From a virus, in the IMG/VR virus record IMGVR_UViG_3300044640_003373, positions 1 through 20,690 of that record: a stretch of 20,690 nt of DNA; one strand, written 5' to 3'. Below the pieces are notes generated by a model, which searched no databases, was not told the DNA's origin, and saw only the letters and a program-made list of their open reading frames with translations. The stretch's first letter is position 1, and every line of letters starts with the position of its first letter. Made by a program: the position numbers and the translations under genes. Below, in pieces: positions 1-6,801 of this stretch.

Positions 1-1133
1 TCCTTGTTGATCTGGAAAAGGTCGCGGTAAAATGCGCGATCAATCATCTCGCGTTCTTCTTGGTGCAGCGCGGCGGCTTCGGTTAAGTCTGCGCCTTCAA
101 GCCATGGCTGCATCGTGGGGTTGCCGCTCTCGTCCAGCCCGCCATAGGTGACACCATAAGGGCCAAGGTTCATGATACCGCGATCAAGCGCATCGTCCAT
201 TGCAATGATTCGCGGCTTGGTTTTTTGCTCGACCGCCAAAACGCGGTCTTGTTTCATGACCTGGCACGCGCGAATTTCCGGCAACACGAACATTGCCGGG
301 CATTTGCCATAATGCTGGTTAAGCCCGCGATCAAACGAACTGACAATGCGCGGTAGGGTTTCATATCCACCCGTCGCAAACATATTATCATCCCCGCCTT
401 CAAGATAATATCCGCCCAGCCATGGCATACCTGCTGCATCAAGCCTGCCTGTCAGCAATCGGCTGTTTTTTTCGATGCAATGAACAAAAGTAAAATCGCG
501 GTCAGGATTCTTGTTTAGGCCCGTCATGGCGTCGACAACTTCCTTGGGGGACTTGTCTTTCCACTTGTCCATCGCCTGCTGCGCCGACAAAATGATCTTG
601 CGATGAATCCGATATGGGCGTCCCGCGCCGTCGAGCTCCAGATAAATCCCGTCAATATGCTCTGCCTCATAGGTCAGGCCAACAGCCCGCCCGCGCTGGT
701 CACGGCGAAGGTCAGGCCACATCGATTGCATCGCAAAGGCAAAAAGGCTGCACGCAGATTGGTGCATGTTCCAGACAAAGCCGCTTTCGGGATCGTTGCG
801 CAGCGCAAATAACCGCCCTTCCATCGCTTCCAGCCACACGCGGTTCGCACGACGATTATTAACCGCTTCATCCGGAACTCTAAATTTTTGCCAACGCTGC
901 CCCTTGGGCATGACAAAATCCTCAAAACCCGCAACGCCATCCAGCAACGCCAAAGCCGGATAGCTATCGAAACGGCGATTGTTGGAATATTGGCCTTCCA
1001 TCCGGCTCATTGTCGGGAAATGGCCTTCTTCATCGAGCAGGAGCGGCGCGATTTCAGAACGACGGGCATCGACATTCGACCGGTTGCTCTCCATCCGGCT
1101 TTGCGCTGATTTCGCCTGTTTGATATCGATCAT
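1..1133 (-). CDS. Phage portal / head-tail connector protein (3' end outside window)
   Basis: The leftward frame is open from ATG 1133-1131 to the window edge, giving 377 codons with no stop. A strong ribosome site (AGGAG, 7-nt spacer) precedes the ATG. The protein opens MIDIKQAKSAQSRMESNR and continues with a long alpha/beta region (SRMEGQYSNNRRFDSYPALALLDG, then FEDFVMPKGQRWQ). This resembles the head-to-tail connector (portal) family of T7-like and Bordetella BPP-1-like podoviruses, usually about 500-700 residues, so roughly half is visible. A portal forms the dodecameric ring at the capsid vertex through which terminase pumps DNA. Its position just downstream of the terminase genes in the same leftward operon supports the call. 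The frame is certain; the family call is from sequence character and context. Confidence 0.8.
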   Translation of the reverse strand, partial: MIDIKQAKSAQSRMESNRSNVDARRSEIAPLLLDEEGHFPTMSRMEGQYSNNRRFDSYPALALLDGVAGFEDFVMPKGQRWQKFRVPDEAVNNRRANRVWLEAMEGRLFALRNDPESGFVWNMHQSACSLFAFAMQSMWPDLRRDQRGRAVGLTYEAEHIDGIYLELDGAGRPYRIHRKIILSAQQAMDKWKDKSPKEVVDAMTGLNKNPDRDFTFVHCIEKNSRLLTGRLDAAGMPWLGGYYLEGGDDNMFATGGYETLPRIVSSFDRGLNQHYGKCPAMFVLPEIRACQVMKQDRVLAVEQKTKPRIIAMDDALDRGIMNLGPYGVTYGGLDESGNPTMQPWLEGADLTEAAALHQEEREMIDRAFYRDLFQINK

Positions 1134-1166
1134 GTTACCGCTCCTGCTGTGATGATATTGCTGCCT

Positions 1167-1934
1167 TTAGGCTGCGCCGGTTTCCGCTTCTGACTTTTTA
1201 GGCGCCCGGAACAGCAACGAACCGCTGTTGATCCGCGCACTGCCACCGCCCGATACCGACAAAGGCGATACAAATTCGCACACCGACAGCGCTTTGCCCT
1301 TGGCATCCACCAAGAACGCCGCCGCGACGCGTCGTGCCGGCGCATGTACGGGGAATTCGATTTCGGCATTCAACGTGCGACCGTTCGCGGCACCGCTGAA
1401 CTTGTCCGACGAAAACGACAATGGTGGCAAATCGGTGATCAGATTGCCGTTGCTGTCTCCAAAAACGACCGTCGTTGCACGTTCGAATTCTTCATCATCG
1501 ACCTTGCTGGCAACCGATATCTGCTTTGTTTTTTTGATTTTCAGTTGCGATGGATCGGGCGTGAGCGCCTCGATCTGGCTATGCAATTCGACTTCAACGG
1601 CTTTTGCTTCTTGCAAAGCCCGCAACGCGGCATCGGCGATCATAGCGACGGGAATTGCCTCATCTGCGGGTGGCAAGAACGCCTCATTCCGTAGATATCT
1701 TGCAAGCGGGATTAAAGACTCTGTGAAGTCAGCAACTTGTCGCTGTACTTCGAGCAGATCGACATCAGAACCCTTTGCCGGTGCCGCCGCTACGTCAGCT
1801 TGCAAAGCATTTTCAATTTCGGCGGCGTTTTCTTGCTGGATGCTTGCTGGATCAACGCCAGCCTGTTTTTCGACCGCCACGATGGCATCCTGTGTTTCGG
1901 CGACAGCAGCGCCCTCAACTTTAGCTTTACTCAT
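1167..1934 (-). CDS. Phage structural-region protein of unknown function
   Basis: A 255-residue protein starting MSKAKVEGAAVAETQ, lying between the large terminase side and the portal. The ATG at 1934 is preferred because AGGAG lies 8 nt before it; an upstream in-frame GTG at 1943 is only 3 nt from that site. The first 70 residues are rich in Ala, Glu and Asp and look disordered. A middle helical part (about 80-130) is followed by a probable beta-rich half with FERATTVVFGDSNGNLITDL and a Gly/Ser-rich stretch SVSGGGSARINSG near the C-terminus. I do not recognise a family. The location suggests a virion or head-assembly role, for example a decoration or accessory head protein, but that is inference from position only. 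Confidence 0.75.
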   Translation of the reverse strand: MSKAKVEGAAVAETQDAIVAVEKQAGVDPASIQQENAAEIENALQADVAAAPAKGSDVDLLEVQRQVADFTESLIPLARYLRNEAFLPPADEAIPVAMIADAALRALQEAKAVEVELHSQIEALTPDPSQLKIKKTKQISVASKVDDEEFERATTVVFGDSNGNLITDLPPLSFSSDKFSGAANGRTLNAEIEFPVHAPARRVAAAFLVDAKGKALSVCEFVSPLSVSGGGSARINSGSLLFRAPKKSEAETGAA

Positions 1935-1949
1935 ATCACTCACTCCTGA

Positions 1950-2177
1950 TTATCCGCCCAATGCGGTCTTTTTGCCGGTGGATGACTCCACCCCGCCCGC
2001 GCCTGTGCGCTGGTTTTCGATTGTGCCACGTCGCGCCGACAAGGCATTGGCGACCACGCTGTTGCTGCGCGGCGTAGCTGTTGGTTGCGCGTAAACCGGC
2101 TTTTGTGCGGCGGGCTTTTTCTTGAAAGCCCCCGCAAGGGCCAGAACTGGTGAAAGAAATGGCAACGCTTTCGACAT
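1950..2177 (-). CDS. Small Ala/Pro-rich protein between terminase and portal
   Basis: A 75-residue protein (MSKALPFLSPVLALAGAFKKK at the start). It begins 5 bp after the large-terminase stop codon and has AGGGG about 8 nt before its ATG, so it belongs to the same leftward mRNA. It shows a short hydrophobic N-terminal stretch (about residues 5-18, LPFLSPVLALAGAF), a basic patch (KKKPAAQK) and a low-complexity Ser/Thr/Gly tail. Small genes of this type are common between terL and the portal in podoviruses, but no function is known to me. A hydrophobic anchor, a minor virion component and a small assembly factor are all possible. Confidence 0.6.
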   Translation of the reverse strand: MSKALPFLSPVLALAGAFKKKPAAQKPVYAQPTATPRSNSVVANALSARRGTIENQRTGAGGVESSTGKKTALGG

Positions 2178-2182
2178 AATGC

Positions 2183-4000
2183 TTACCCCTGATGTGCAAA
2201 TGGACCCGAACCGTAATTGACCTTGACGCGCGACCGCGACCGCGCACGTTCGCGCTCTGCCTGCCCCGCTTGGGCATCTTCCCAACCCTCGAACTTGGTC
2301 AGGCCAAGCACGAGATATTGGTTCGCGTCGTGAATATGGCTCCAATCATTTTTGACCGGCTGATCTTTCCAGCGACCACCGCCTGTGCTGAATTGCGTGC
2401 GCGCCATGACATAGCCGCGGTTGAAGCCTTCACGTAGCTTGCGGCACTTGTCCGAAATAACATATCCCGGCTCTGCATCGCCTTTCAGCTTTTCAGCTAC
2501 CGCCTCAATACGCGGTCCAATCAGGTTTTGCTTAACCGGCGCTGGCTTCATTTTCAGCTTAACGCCAATCGCAGTTTCGTTGAATCCGGCGACGAACTTA
2601 TGGATGAATGCCCGATCTTCCTGATTTTTTTCGCTGTCACCATACCAGCATGAAGGGTCGGCCCAGCCCAATTCACCCAGCTTACAACCGGCAAAATTAT
2701 CGTTCCAATATTCGCCGCACTCTTGGCCAAACTCCTTGCCACCCAATTTATCGAGCACATCGTCTTTACCGGCTTTGAAAATCACCACTTCATCGACGAC
2801 ACGGATCTGTCCCTTCGCAGTTTTTTGCGCGAAAAGGGCGGCGGGCGTGCTGCCACCATCAAGTCCGATATAGATCGGCAAACGGCGATCGACCGCCATG
2901 TCGGCGATGCAATGGCGGCTATCGTTGTAACCGGCATAGACCGGGCTTCCGTCGCGCACCGCGCCGAATTTGTTATGGATGAACCGGCGCTTGTCGCCTT
3001 CGGTCATACCGATCTGGATGCGCTCATAATATCCGACCGGCAAATTGCCGATATTTTCGGCACCGGCAGATAATCCACCTGGCTGCACATGGAACGTCAC
3101 ACGGAAATTGTCGCCGAAACTTGCGCGGTAGGCGTCCATTTGTTCGGGCGACAAACCGATATTCTTGTTGACGTTAAAGTCATACGTCCAATTATCTTCG
3201 GCAGGGGCGTTCATGTCGCCGATCATGCCGGACCAGCCCCCAAGCCGCGTGCCCGGCGCGCGATAGCGACCGACGCGGGGGAAGCCATATTTGAACACGT
3301 CGATGTGCAAGGTGTCCATTTCGTTCAACCACAGGCCAGTAAGCGCCATACCCTTAAACAATTCTTCGGCGGATTGATTATCGACCGCGCGGAAAAGCAT
3401 TTCCAGCTCAAGCCGCATGATATCGCCATTGGCTTGCGGAATGGCGAATGACAATTTGTGGGTATTGGTCGTTTGGTTGTAATTTTCCTTGGTCTTGGGA
3501 AACCACATAAACCAATCGGCCATGACGTTGGATTGCAAATGACCATAGGTATCGCGCACCACACACCAGCGCGCACGCCGCACCCCGTCCGGGCCGGGCG
3601 GTTGCCAAATCAGCGAATTGATGATTTTTTGGAAACAGGTCGTCGTTTTGGCGGAGCCATAAGGCCCCATAATCGTTGATACCGCCGCCTTGTCCGACCG
3701 GAACGCATGCGCGACCGGCCCCACCCAATTCATCGTCAGGCCCTTGCTCGCGGCCAGCAATTCACCAAAGCGGCCTTTGGCGTCGGGTTCAATATCTGCA
3801 ATGTCGATTTGCGATAGCCGCTCAATAATCCGGTCAGCTTCTTGAATTTGCCGCGCTTGCTCGACCGTATTGCTCGACATATCGCGCAGCGGGCGGGCTT
3901 CGATTATTGCCTCTGCACATTGATCGAGTATCGGCCCAGTTATCAGGCTGGCCGCCATAAGCGCGTGCAGCGCATTGTCGATGAAGGGCTTAACCTTCAT
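2183..4000 (-). CDS. terL: Terminase large subunit (ATPase-nuclease packaging motor)
   Basis: A 605-residue protein of normal length for a phage large terminase, which cuts the DNA concatemer and drives it into the prohead through the portal. The ATPase domain shows a Walker A-like loop GPYGSAKT at residues 112-119. The Walker B-like strand GLWLNEMD lies at 222-229, with the catalytic acidic pair E-M-D. The C-terminal RNase H-like nuclease domain is marked by IYIGLDGGSTPA (Asp about 381) and by SHIHDANQYLVLGL near residue 570. The start codon lies 11 nt inside the small terminase gene, which indicates translational coupling. The neighbours (small terminase before, portal after) fit the usual packaging module. 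The ATPase loop reads SAKT rather than the common GKT/GRT form. Confidence 0.93.
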   Translation of the reverse strand: MKVKPFIDNALHALMAASLITGPILDQCAEAIIEARPLRDMSSNTVEQARQIQEADRIIERLSQIDIADIEPDAKGRFGELLAASKGLTMNWVGPVAHAFRSDKAAVSTIMGPYGSAKTTTCFQKIINSLIWQPPGPDGVRRARWCVVRDTYGHLQSNVMADWFMWFPKTKENYNQTTNTHKLSFAIPQANGDIMRLELEMLFRAVDNQSAEELFKGMALTGLWLNEMDTLHIDVFKYGFPRVGRYRAPGTRLGGWSGMIGDMNAPAEDNWTYDFNVNKNIGLSPEQMDAYRASFGDNFRVTFHVQPGGLSAGAENIGNLPVGYYERIQIGMTEGDKRRFIHNKFGAVRDGSPVYAGYNDSRHCIADMAVDRRLPIYIGLDGGSTPAALFAQKTAKGQIRVVDEVVIFKAGKDDVLDKLGGKEFGQECGEYWNDNFAGCKLGELGWADPSCWYGDSEKNQEDRAFIHKFVAGFNETAIGVKLKMKPAPVKQNLIGPRIEAVAEKLKGDAEPGYVISDKCRKLREGFNRGYVMARTQFSTGGGRWKDQPVKNDWSHIHDANQYLVLGLTKFEGWEDAQAGQAERERARSRSRVKVNYGSGPFAHQG

Positions 4001-4724
4001 CGGCTATCTCGCTATAATCAGCATCCTGCACCGGCCCACCATGCGACGGCAAAAACTGCATGTTTTGCAGCTGCTCCATCGTCAATTCTGTGTCGTCCGC
4101 CATCGCCGCCAGCGCGGCGGGGTTAGTCAATCCGGCTATATTGAGGATGACGTCAGGTTTCTTGTTGATATCGACCACGATCGGTTGCTTGCCGTGGACG
4201 TATGGCGCAACATCGACCAGCGCCGATTTTTTAATTTTCATCGCCTTTTCGGCCAAGTCGCCGGGCTTCATGGCGTAGCGGCGGATTGCATCAAACACCC
4301 TGTCTGCAAGCTCACCTAGTGTATCCAGATAGTCCTGACTCGCTTTACCCTGCAAATCCTCAATTTTGGCCGTCAAGCGTTCGGCCATGTCCGTCAGTTT
4401 TTCTTCGATCTTGCTTTGCCCTGTGGCAATCACCAACATTTCAACCATTTGGTCAAGCGGCATAAACCCGATGCTGGCCAGCTCCATTACCGGGTCGCCG
4501 TGGACCTGCACGACCATCTGCGCAATTTTGCGGTTGAGCTTATTGGTGGAACCTGGACGACGCCCTGGACCGCTGCGCACTTGCCGATATGCATCTTGCG
4601 GCAACCGACCATCTTTGTCGCGCAATAAGTCAAGCTGCTCTGCTGTCGTTTCAGCGCCCAAAAAACCGGCTCCAATCACCGTTTCGCGCACCGCCGCTTC
4701 AAGGCTCGAAACTTCAGTTGACAC
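3990..4724 (-). CDS. terS: Terminase small subunit-like DNA-packaging protein
   Basis: A 244-residue protein read from GTG 4724, with a G-rich site (GGGGCGG) 6 nt upstream. A TTG at 4754 would add ten residues but has no visible ribosome site, and no ATG is available near the 5' end. The segment GRRPGSTNKLNRKIAQMVVQ followed by HGDPVMELASIGFMPLDQMVE is typical of small-terminase-like phage proteins found directly before terL. A coiled-coil-prone part (KIEEKLTDMAERLTAKIEDLQG) could mediate ring assembly. Small terminases recognise the packaging site and regulate the large subunit. The gene is first in the leftward packaging operon and overlaps terL by 11 nt. The family call rests on context and overall character; the DNA-binding fold was not confirmed. 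Confidence 0.75.
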   Translation of the reverse strand: MSTEVSSLEAAVRETVIGAGFLGAETTAEQLDLLRDKDGRLPQDAYRQVRSGPGRRPGSTNKLNRKIAQMVVQVHGDPVMELASIGFMPLDQMVEMLVIATGQSKIEEKLTDMAERLTAKIEDLQGKASQDYLDTLGELADRVFDAIRRYAMKPGDLAEKAMKIKKSALVDVAPYVHGKQPIVVDINKKPDVILNIAGLTNPAALAAMADDTELTMEQLQNMQFLPSHGGPVQDADYSEIADEG

Positions 4725-5014
4725 GGTGCACCGCCCCGCATAGCATCGCGACAACGGCTACATCGGAAGGCACATGCCCAGCGACTTTACCCCTTACCCC
4801 TTTGGCATCCACGCCACTTCCACCGGAAACACCGCAGTTTTCGGCTAATTTTTGGCCAAATCGGTCCGCCCGCACCCCCGACCCCGTTTGAACGAATTGA
4901 AGTTCGCCGACCTCCGAAACCTTGTGATTGCTTGGCAAAGTGCGTGGAGCGCTTTTTTGAAATCTTGGTCCTGCGCATCCGCGACGGGCATAGCGTGCGT
5001 GCGTCGTCGCGAAA

Positions 5015-5029
5015 GGGGGCCCCCCCCCC
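5015..5029. repeat. G5C10 homopolymer tract
   Basis: Five G followed directly by ten C, in non-coding DNA. No other homopolymer of this length is seen in the window. It may be real or a length error from sequencing or assembly. Confidence 0.6.
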
Positions 5030-5095
5030 GCCCGATCTGGCCGCGTGATCAAGGTCACCCCGCCCTGCCCAACAGCGACCGGCCAGCGTGACGGA

Positions 5096-5117
5096 TAACT
5101 AACGGTTAGACGACCGG
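5096..5117 (+). repeat. 22-bp boundary element, left copy
   Basis: The 22 bases match the reverse complement of 19141-19162 at 20 of 22 positions. The element contains the palindrome CTAACGGTTAG and ends GACGACCGG. The right copy lies 14 kb away in the other border of the early region, in the opposite orientation. Both copies are followed (reading from this element's 5' end) by TGCGACG repeats 41-52 nt further on. The function is unknown; a binding site for a replication, packaging or recombination protein is possible. Confidence 0.65.
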
Positions 5118-5125
5118 CACCTTGT

Positions 5126-5223
5126 AACCCGCAGAAATTCGCGCTTTTCATGCTACCGTGCGACGCTGGCCATGCGACGATGCGACAGCCGACCCGCTGA
5201 AACCCGCAGAAATCCGTGCTTTC
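5126..5223 (+). repeat. Direct repeats AACCCGCAGAAAT plus TGCGAC cluster
   Basis: Two imperfect direct repeats, 5126-5149 and 5201-5223, share AACCCGCAGAAATYCG and the following YGCTTT, 75 bp apart. Between them TGCGAC occurs three times (5159, 5173, 5181), two of them as TGCGACG. The same two motif types recur at the right border (CCCGCAGAAATCCG at 19103-19116; TGCGACG/CGTCGCA at 19049-19088). They could be iterons for an initiator protein. Confidence 0.55.
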
Positions 5224-5449
5224 GAAGAAACGGGCCGCAACAGCCCGAGAGCTGCGCGACCCGTTCCGATATGCCAGGTCAACGACTACACCAGCACCAT
5301 CGAGCGCACCAATCCGGCGCGCCGATCCCAAAAAATTCTGCCGATCCCGACAAACACCCCGACCAAACACCCATCGAGAGCGGAAACCGGAATTTCCACC
5401 CATTAGAATATTCGCCGAAGTCGGAACGCATGACGCCATAGGCCGAAGC

Positions 5450-5468
5450 AGTTACCAAATGAGATACC
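5450..5468 (-). promoter_or_regulatory. Putative repressor operator O1 (leftward)
   Basis: On the minus strand the 19 bases read GGTATCTCATTTGGTAACT and match the consensus RGTATCTYMTWTGGTWACT found at four other places. TTGCAA precedes it, with an 18-nt gap to TAACTG, which could be a promoter firing leftward towards the terminase genes. TTGATA with a 16-nt gap to TATCTC is an alternative. This would place leftward transcription into the late region under the repressor. Confidence 0.55.
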
Positions 5469-5492
5469 AACCTTGCAAGCGATATCAACCGC

Positions 5493-5705
5493 CGTTCTAA
5501 ATGTTCTATCCATAGAACGGTCTAATTATATGTAATAGAACGTAAATCAGGCGCTTGTTCTGCGTTCTGCACGTCGCGCGCGCATAAGGCACACACATAC
5601 ATACGCACATGGAGAAAATCGGCGATAGAACAGAACGATAGAACAAAACGCCAAGATATTGAAAAACAACATATACCGATAAGTCAATGCAGAACATTTA
5701 GAACG
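5493..5705. repeat. TAGAAC site array bracketed by 15-bp perfect inverted repeats
   Basis: The outer repeats are CGTTCTAAATGTTCT (5493-5507) and its exact reverse complement AGAACATTTAGAACG (5691-5705). Inside and overlapping are seven TAGAAC/GTTCTA hexamers (5494, 5503, 5513, 5536, 5626, 5639, 5699) and eleven GAAC/GTTC tetramers in about 210 bp. Two of the hexamers form a perfect dyad, GTTCTAT-CC-ATAGAAC (5503-5518). The stretch after that dyad is AT-rich. The pattern fits a cooperative protein-binding array, either an origin or a switch. Confidence 0.7.
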
Positions 5706-5845
5706 CCCCCCAACCCGCAGAAACAGCCAAAAATCGGCCCAATTTCTTGCTTGGTTCAACGGGTGTGGGTTCGGGTGCAGCGGCACAAAGCCATGGCGCC
5801 ACGCCCCAAAACACAGCTTTGTGGCGGATAGAGAGAGAATGATGA

Positions 5846-5884
5846 AGCCGTGCGCACCGCGCGCCGGCGGCGCGCTGCACGGCT
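5846..5884. other. Large two-part GC-rich hairpin
   Basis: An outer 8-bp perfect stem AGCCGTGC/GCACGGCT (5846-5853 with 5877-5884) encloses an inner 7-bp stem GCGCGCC/GGCGCGC (5859-5865 with 5869-5875) with loop GGC. An asymmetric bulge (GCACC against T) lies between them. No T-run follows on either strand, so it is not a standard terminator. It sits 25 bp before the rightward early promoter. Confidence 0.6.
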
Positions 5885-5909
5885 GATTGGGCGTATGAAA
5901 AAAAACCTA

Positions 5910-5944
5910 TTGACCTGCCTTTAATAGTATCTTATTTGGTTACT
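5910..5944 (+). promoter_or_regulatory. Rightward early promoter with overlapping operator O2
   Basis: TTGACC (5910-5915) is followed after 17 nt by TATTTG (5933-5938). The 19-bp operator AGTATCTTATTTGGTTACT (5926-5944) covers the -10 region. Bound repressor would therefore block transcription of the operon that starts at 5983. Confidence 0.6.
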
Positions 5945-5982
5945 AGTTACCTAAACAATCATTGGCGAAGAAAGGCCGAGAT

Positions 5983-6123
5983 ATGAAACTAGCAAAGATA
6001 CAACCGACGCGACGATTCGCCTCACCTGCCGCGATGGCGGCTGCGCTGGGCACCTCGCGCTACCCGTTTCGCAGTCATGGGACGCTGGCAGACCATGCCA
6101 AGGCGCAGGCGGTGCAATCATGA
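5983..6123 (+). CDS. Small unknown protein, first gene of rightward early operon
   Basis: A 46-residue protein (MKLAKIQPTRRFASPAAM at the start), 39 bp after operator O2. A weak ribosome site (AAAGG) lies about 8 nt upstream of the ATG. Its stop overlaps the next start in the sequence GGTGCAATCATGATGG, and its last residues, AVQS, match the ends of the next two proteins. The composition is basic with no membrane segment. I do not recognise a family. Being first after a repressor-controlled promoter, it is an early accessory gene, perhaps aimed at the host, but this is inference. Confidence 0.55.
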   Translation: MKLAKIQPTRRFASPAAMAAALGTSRYPFRSHGTLADHAKAQAVQS

Positions 6124-6341
6124 TGGAATTTAGCGTTTGGGGCATTGCGCCTGGAGATGAATTTGAAACACTTCTTTGCGAAGTTGTCCGTGGTGAACGC
6201 ATAACCGACAAGCGACTTGCAGAGGCCGTTAAAGTTGAGGCGATTAAGCGCGGGAATAAAAATGTCCGTATAATGGAACTGGACATGGCCTGCGCAGATA
6301 TAGCTGGAATGTTTAGTGCAAGCGCACCGGTGCAATCATGA
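6120..6341 (+). CDS. Small unknown early protein with duplicated C-terminal tag
   Basis: A 73-residue protein, MMEFSVWGIAPGDEFETLLC at the start, coupled to the preceding gene by an ATGA overlap. Residues 18-50 are charged and helical (ITDKRLAEAVKVEAIKRG). The last 18 residues, MACADIAGMFSASAPVQS, are identical to the end of the following protein because 60 bp of DNA are duplicated. No family is recognised. The first 55 residues are unlike the neighbour, so the two genes share only their tail. Confidence 0.6.
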   Translation: MMEFSVWGIAPGDEFETLLCEVVRGERITDKRLAEAVKVEAIKRGNKNVRIMELDMACADIAGMFSASAPVQS

Positions 6342-6343
6342 GC
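6284..6343 (+). repeat. 60-bp perfect direct repeat, copy 1 (gene 3' end)
   Basis: Identical to 6742-6801. It spans the last 19 codons of the gene, its stop codon, and the ATGA overlap that starts the next gene. Confidence 0.9.
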
Positions 6344-6799
6344 TGCTTTATGATATCCGATGCCCACGCCGATTTTCTGGCAACCGCTTATCTGCAATTC
6401 GTTGACCATAATGCAGACCCGCAAGCCATTGGCCAAGCGATCTTGACAGAGAACGCCCGTTCATGCCGCGCGCGATATGAAGACAGGCACGGCATGGCGG
6501 ACGATGGCGACGCACAGGCCGCCGCCTACGTCTATCGCCGCTGGATCGGCAACATCGCACCAGCGAACCTTAACAAAAACGCCCGCTGCGCCGCTTATCA
6601 GGCGTGTGAGCATGACGAATGGGAACAAAGCACCGCCTTTGCGCAAATTAAACAAATGATTGATGCAACGGGTGGGGGTAATTGCGACATGGACGACGAC
6701 TATCCATGGGGCATTGATGAGCATCCAGAGGACGCGATGCCCATGGCCTGCGCAGATATAGCTGGAATGTTTAGTGCAAGCGCACCGGTGCAATCATGA
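6338..6799 (+). CDS. Unknown phage protein (YQACEH-type) with duplicated C-terminal tag
   Basis: A 153-residue acidic protein. The middle motif CAAYQACEHDEWEQSTAFAQ (about residues 84-103) resembles a widespread family of small phage proteins with a YQSCEHPEWE-like signature and no known role. Residues 115-135 are acidic (NCDMDDDYPWGIDEHPED). The final 18 residues copy the tail of the preceding protein through the 60-bp repeat. The start overlaps the previous stop by ATGA, so translation is probably coupled. The family resemblance is from memory of the motif and should be treated as moderate. Confidence 0.65.
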   Translation: MSCFMISDAHADFLATAYLQFVDHNADPQAIGQAILTENARSCRARYEDRHGMADDGDAQAAAYVYRRWIGNIAPANLNKNARCAAYQACEHDEWEQSTAFAQIKQMIDATGGGNCDMDDDYPWGIDEHPEDAMPMACADIAGMFSASAPVQS

Positions 6800-6801
6800 G
6801 C
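6742..6801 (+). repeat. 60-bp perfect direct repeat, copy 2 (gene 3' end)
   Basis: Identical to 6284-6343, 458 bp downstream and again placed at a gene junction with an ATGA overlap. Confidence 0.9.

Larger units (their letters stand above)
4755..5982. other. Long non-coding control region between late and early operons
   Basis: No reading frame here looks like a real protein. The longest (leftward, 4714-5439) has no ribosome site and an Arg/Gly/Ser-rich, fold-free composition. The region instead carries dense non-coding structure. It has a G5C10 run (5015-5029), the 22-bp boundary element (5096-5117) and two copies of a CCCGCAGAAAT repeat (5126-5149, 5201-5223). It also has TGCGAC heptamer-like repeats (5159, 5173, 5181), an operator (5450-5468) and the TAGAAC array within 15-bp inverted repeats (5493-5705). 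Last come a large hairpin (5846-5884) and the rightward promoter-operator (5910-5944). It divides leftward late transcription from rightward early transcription and is a good candidate place for a replication origin or packaging site. Confidence 0.8.

Noticed and set aside
1228-2094. A 288-codon rightward frame opposite the late genes
   Set aside because: It is the back strand of the 1167-1934 and 1950-2177 genes, with low-complexity Ser/Ala/Thr sequence and no ribosome site.
4714-5439. A 241-codon leftward frame upstream of the small terminase
   Set aside because: No ribosome site, Arg/Gly/Ser/Cys-rich composition without fold character, and it crosses repeats and the boundary element. It is best explained by high GC lowering stop frequency.
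5494-5704. TAGAAC cluster as alphaproteobacterial LexA boxes (GTTC-N7-GTTC)
   Set aside because: No pair of GTTC or GAAC tetramers in the cluster has the required 11-bp spacing; observed start-to-start distances include 5, 7, 8, 9 and 13.
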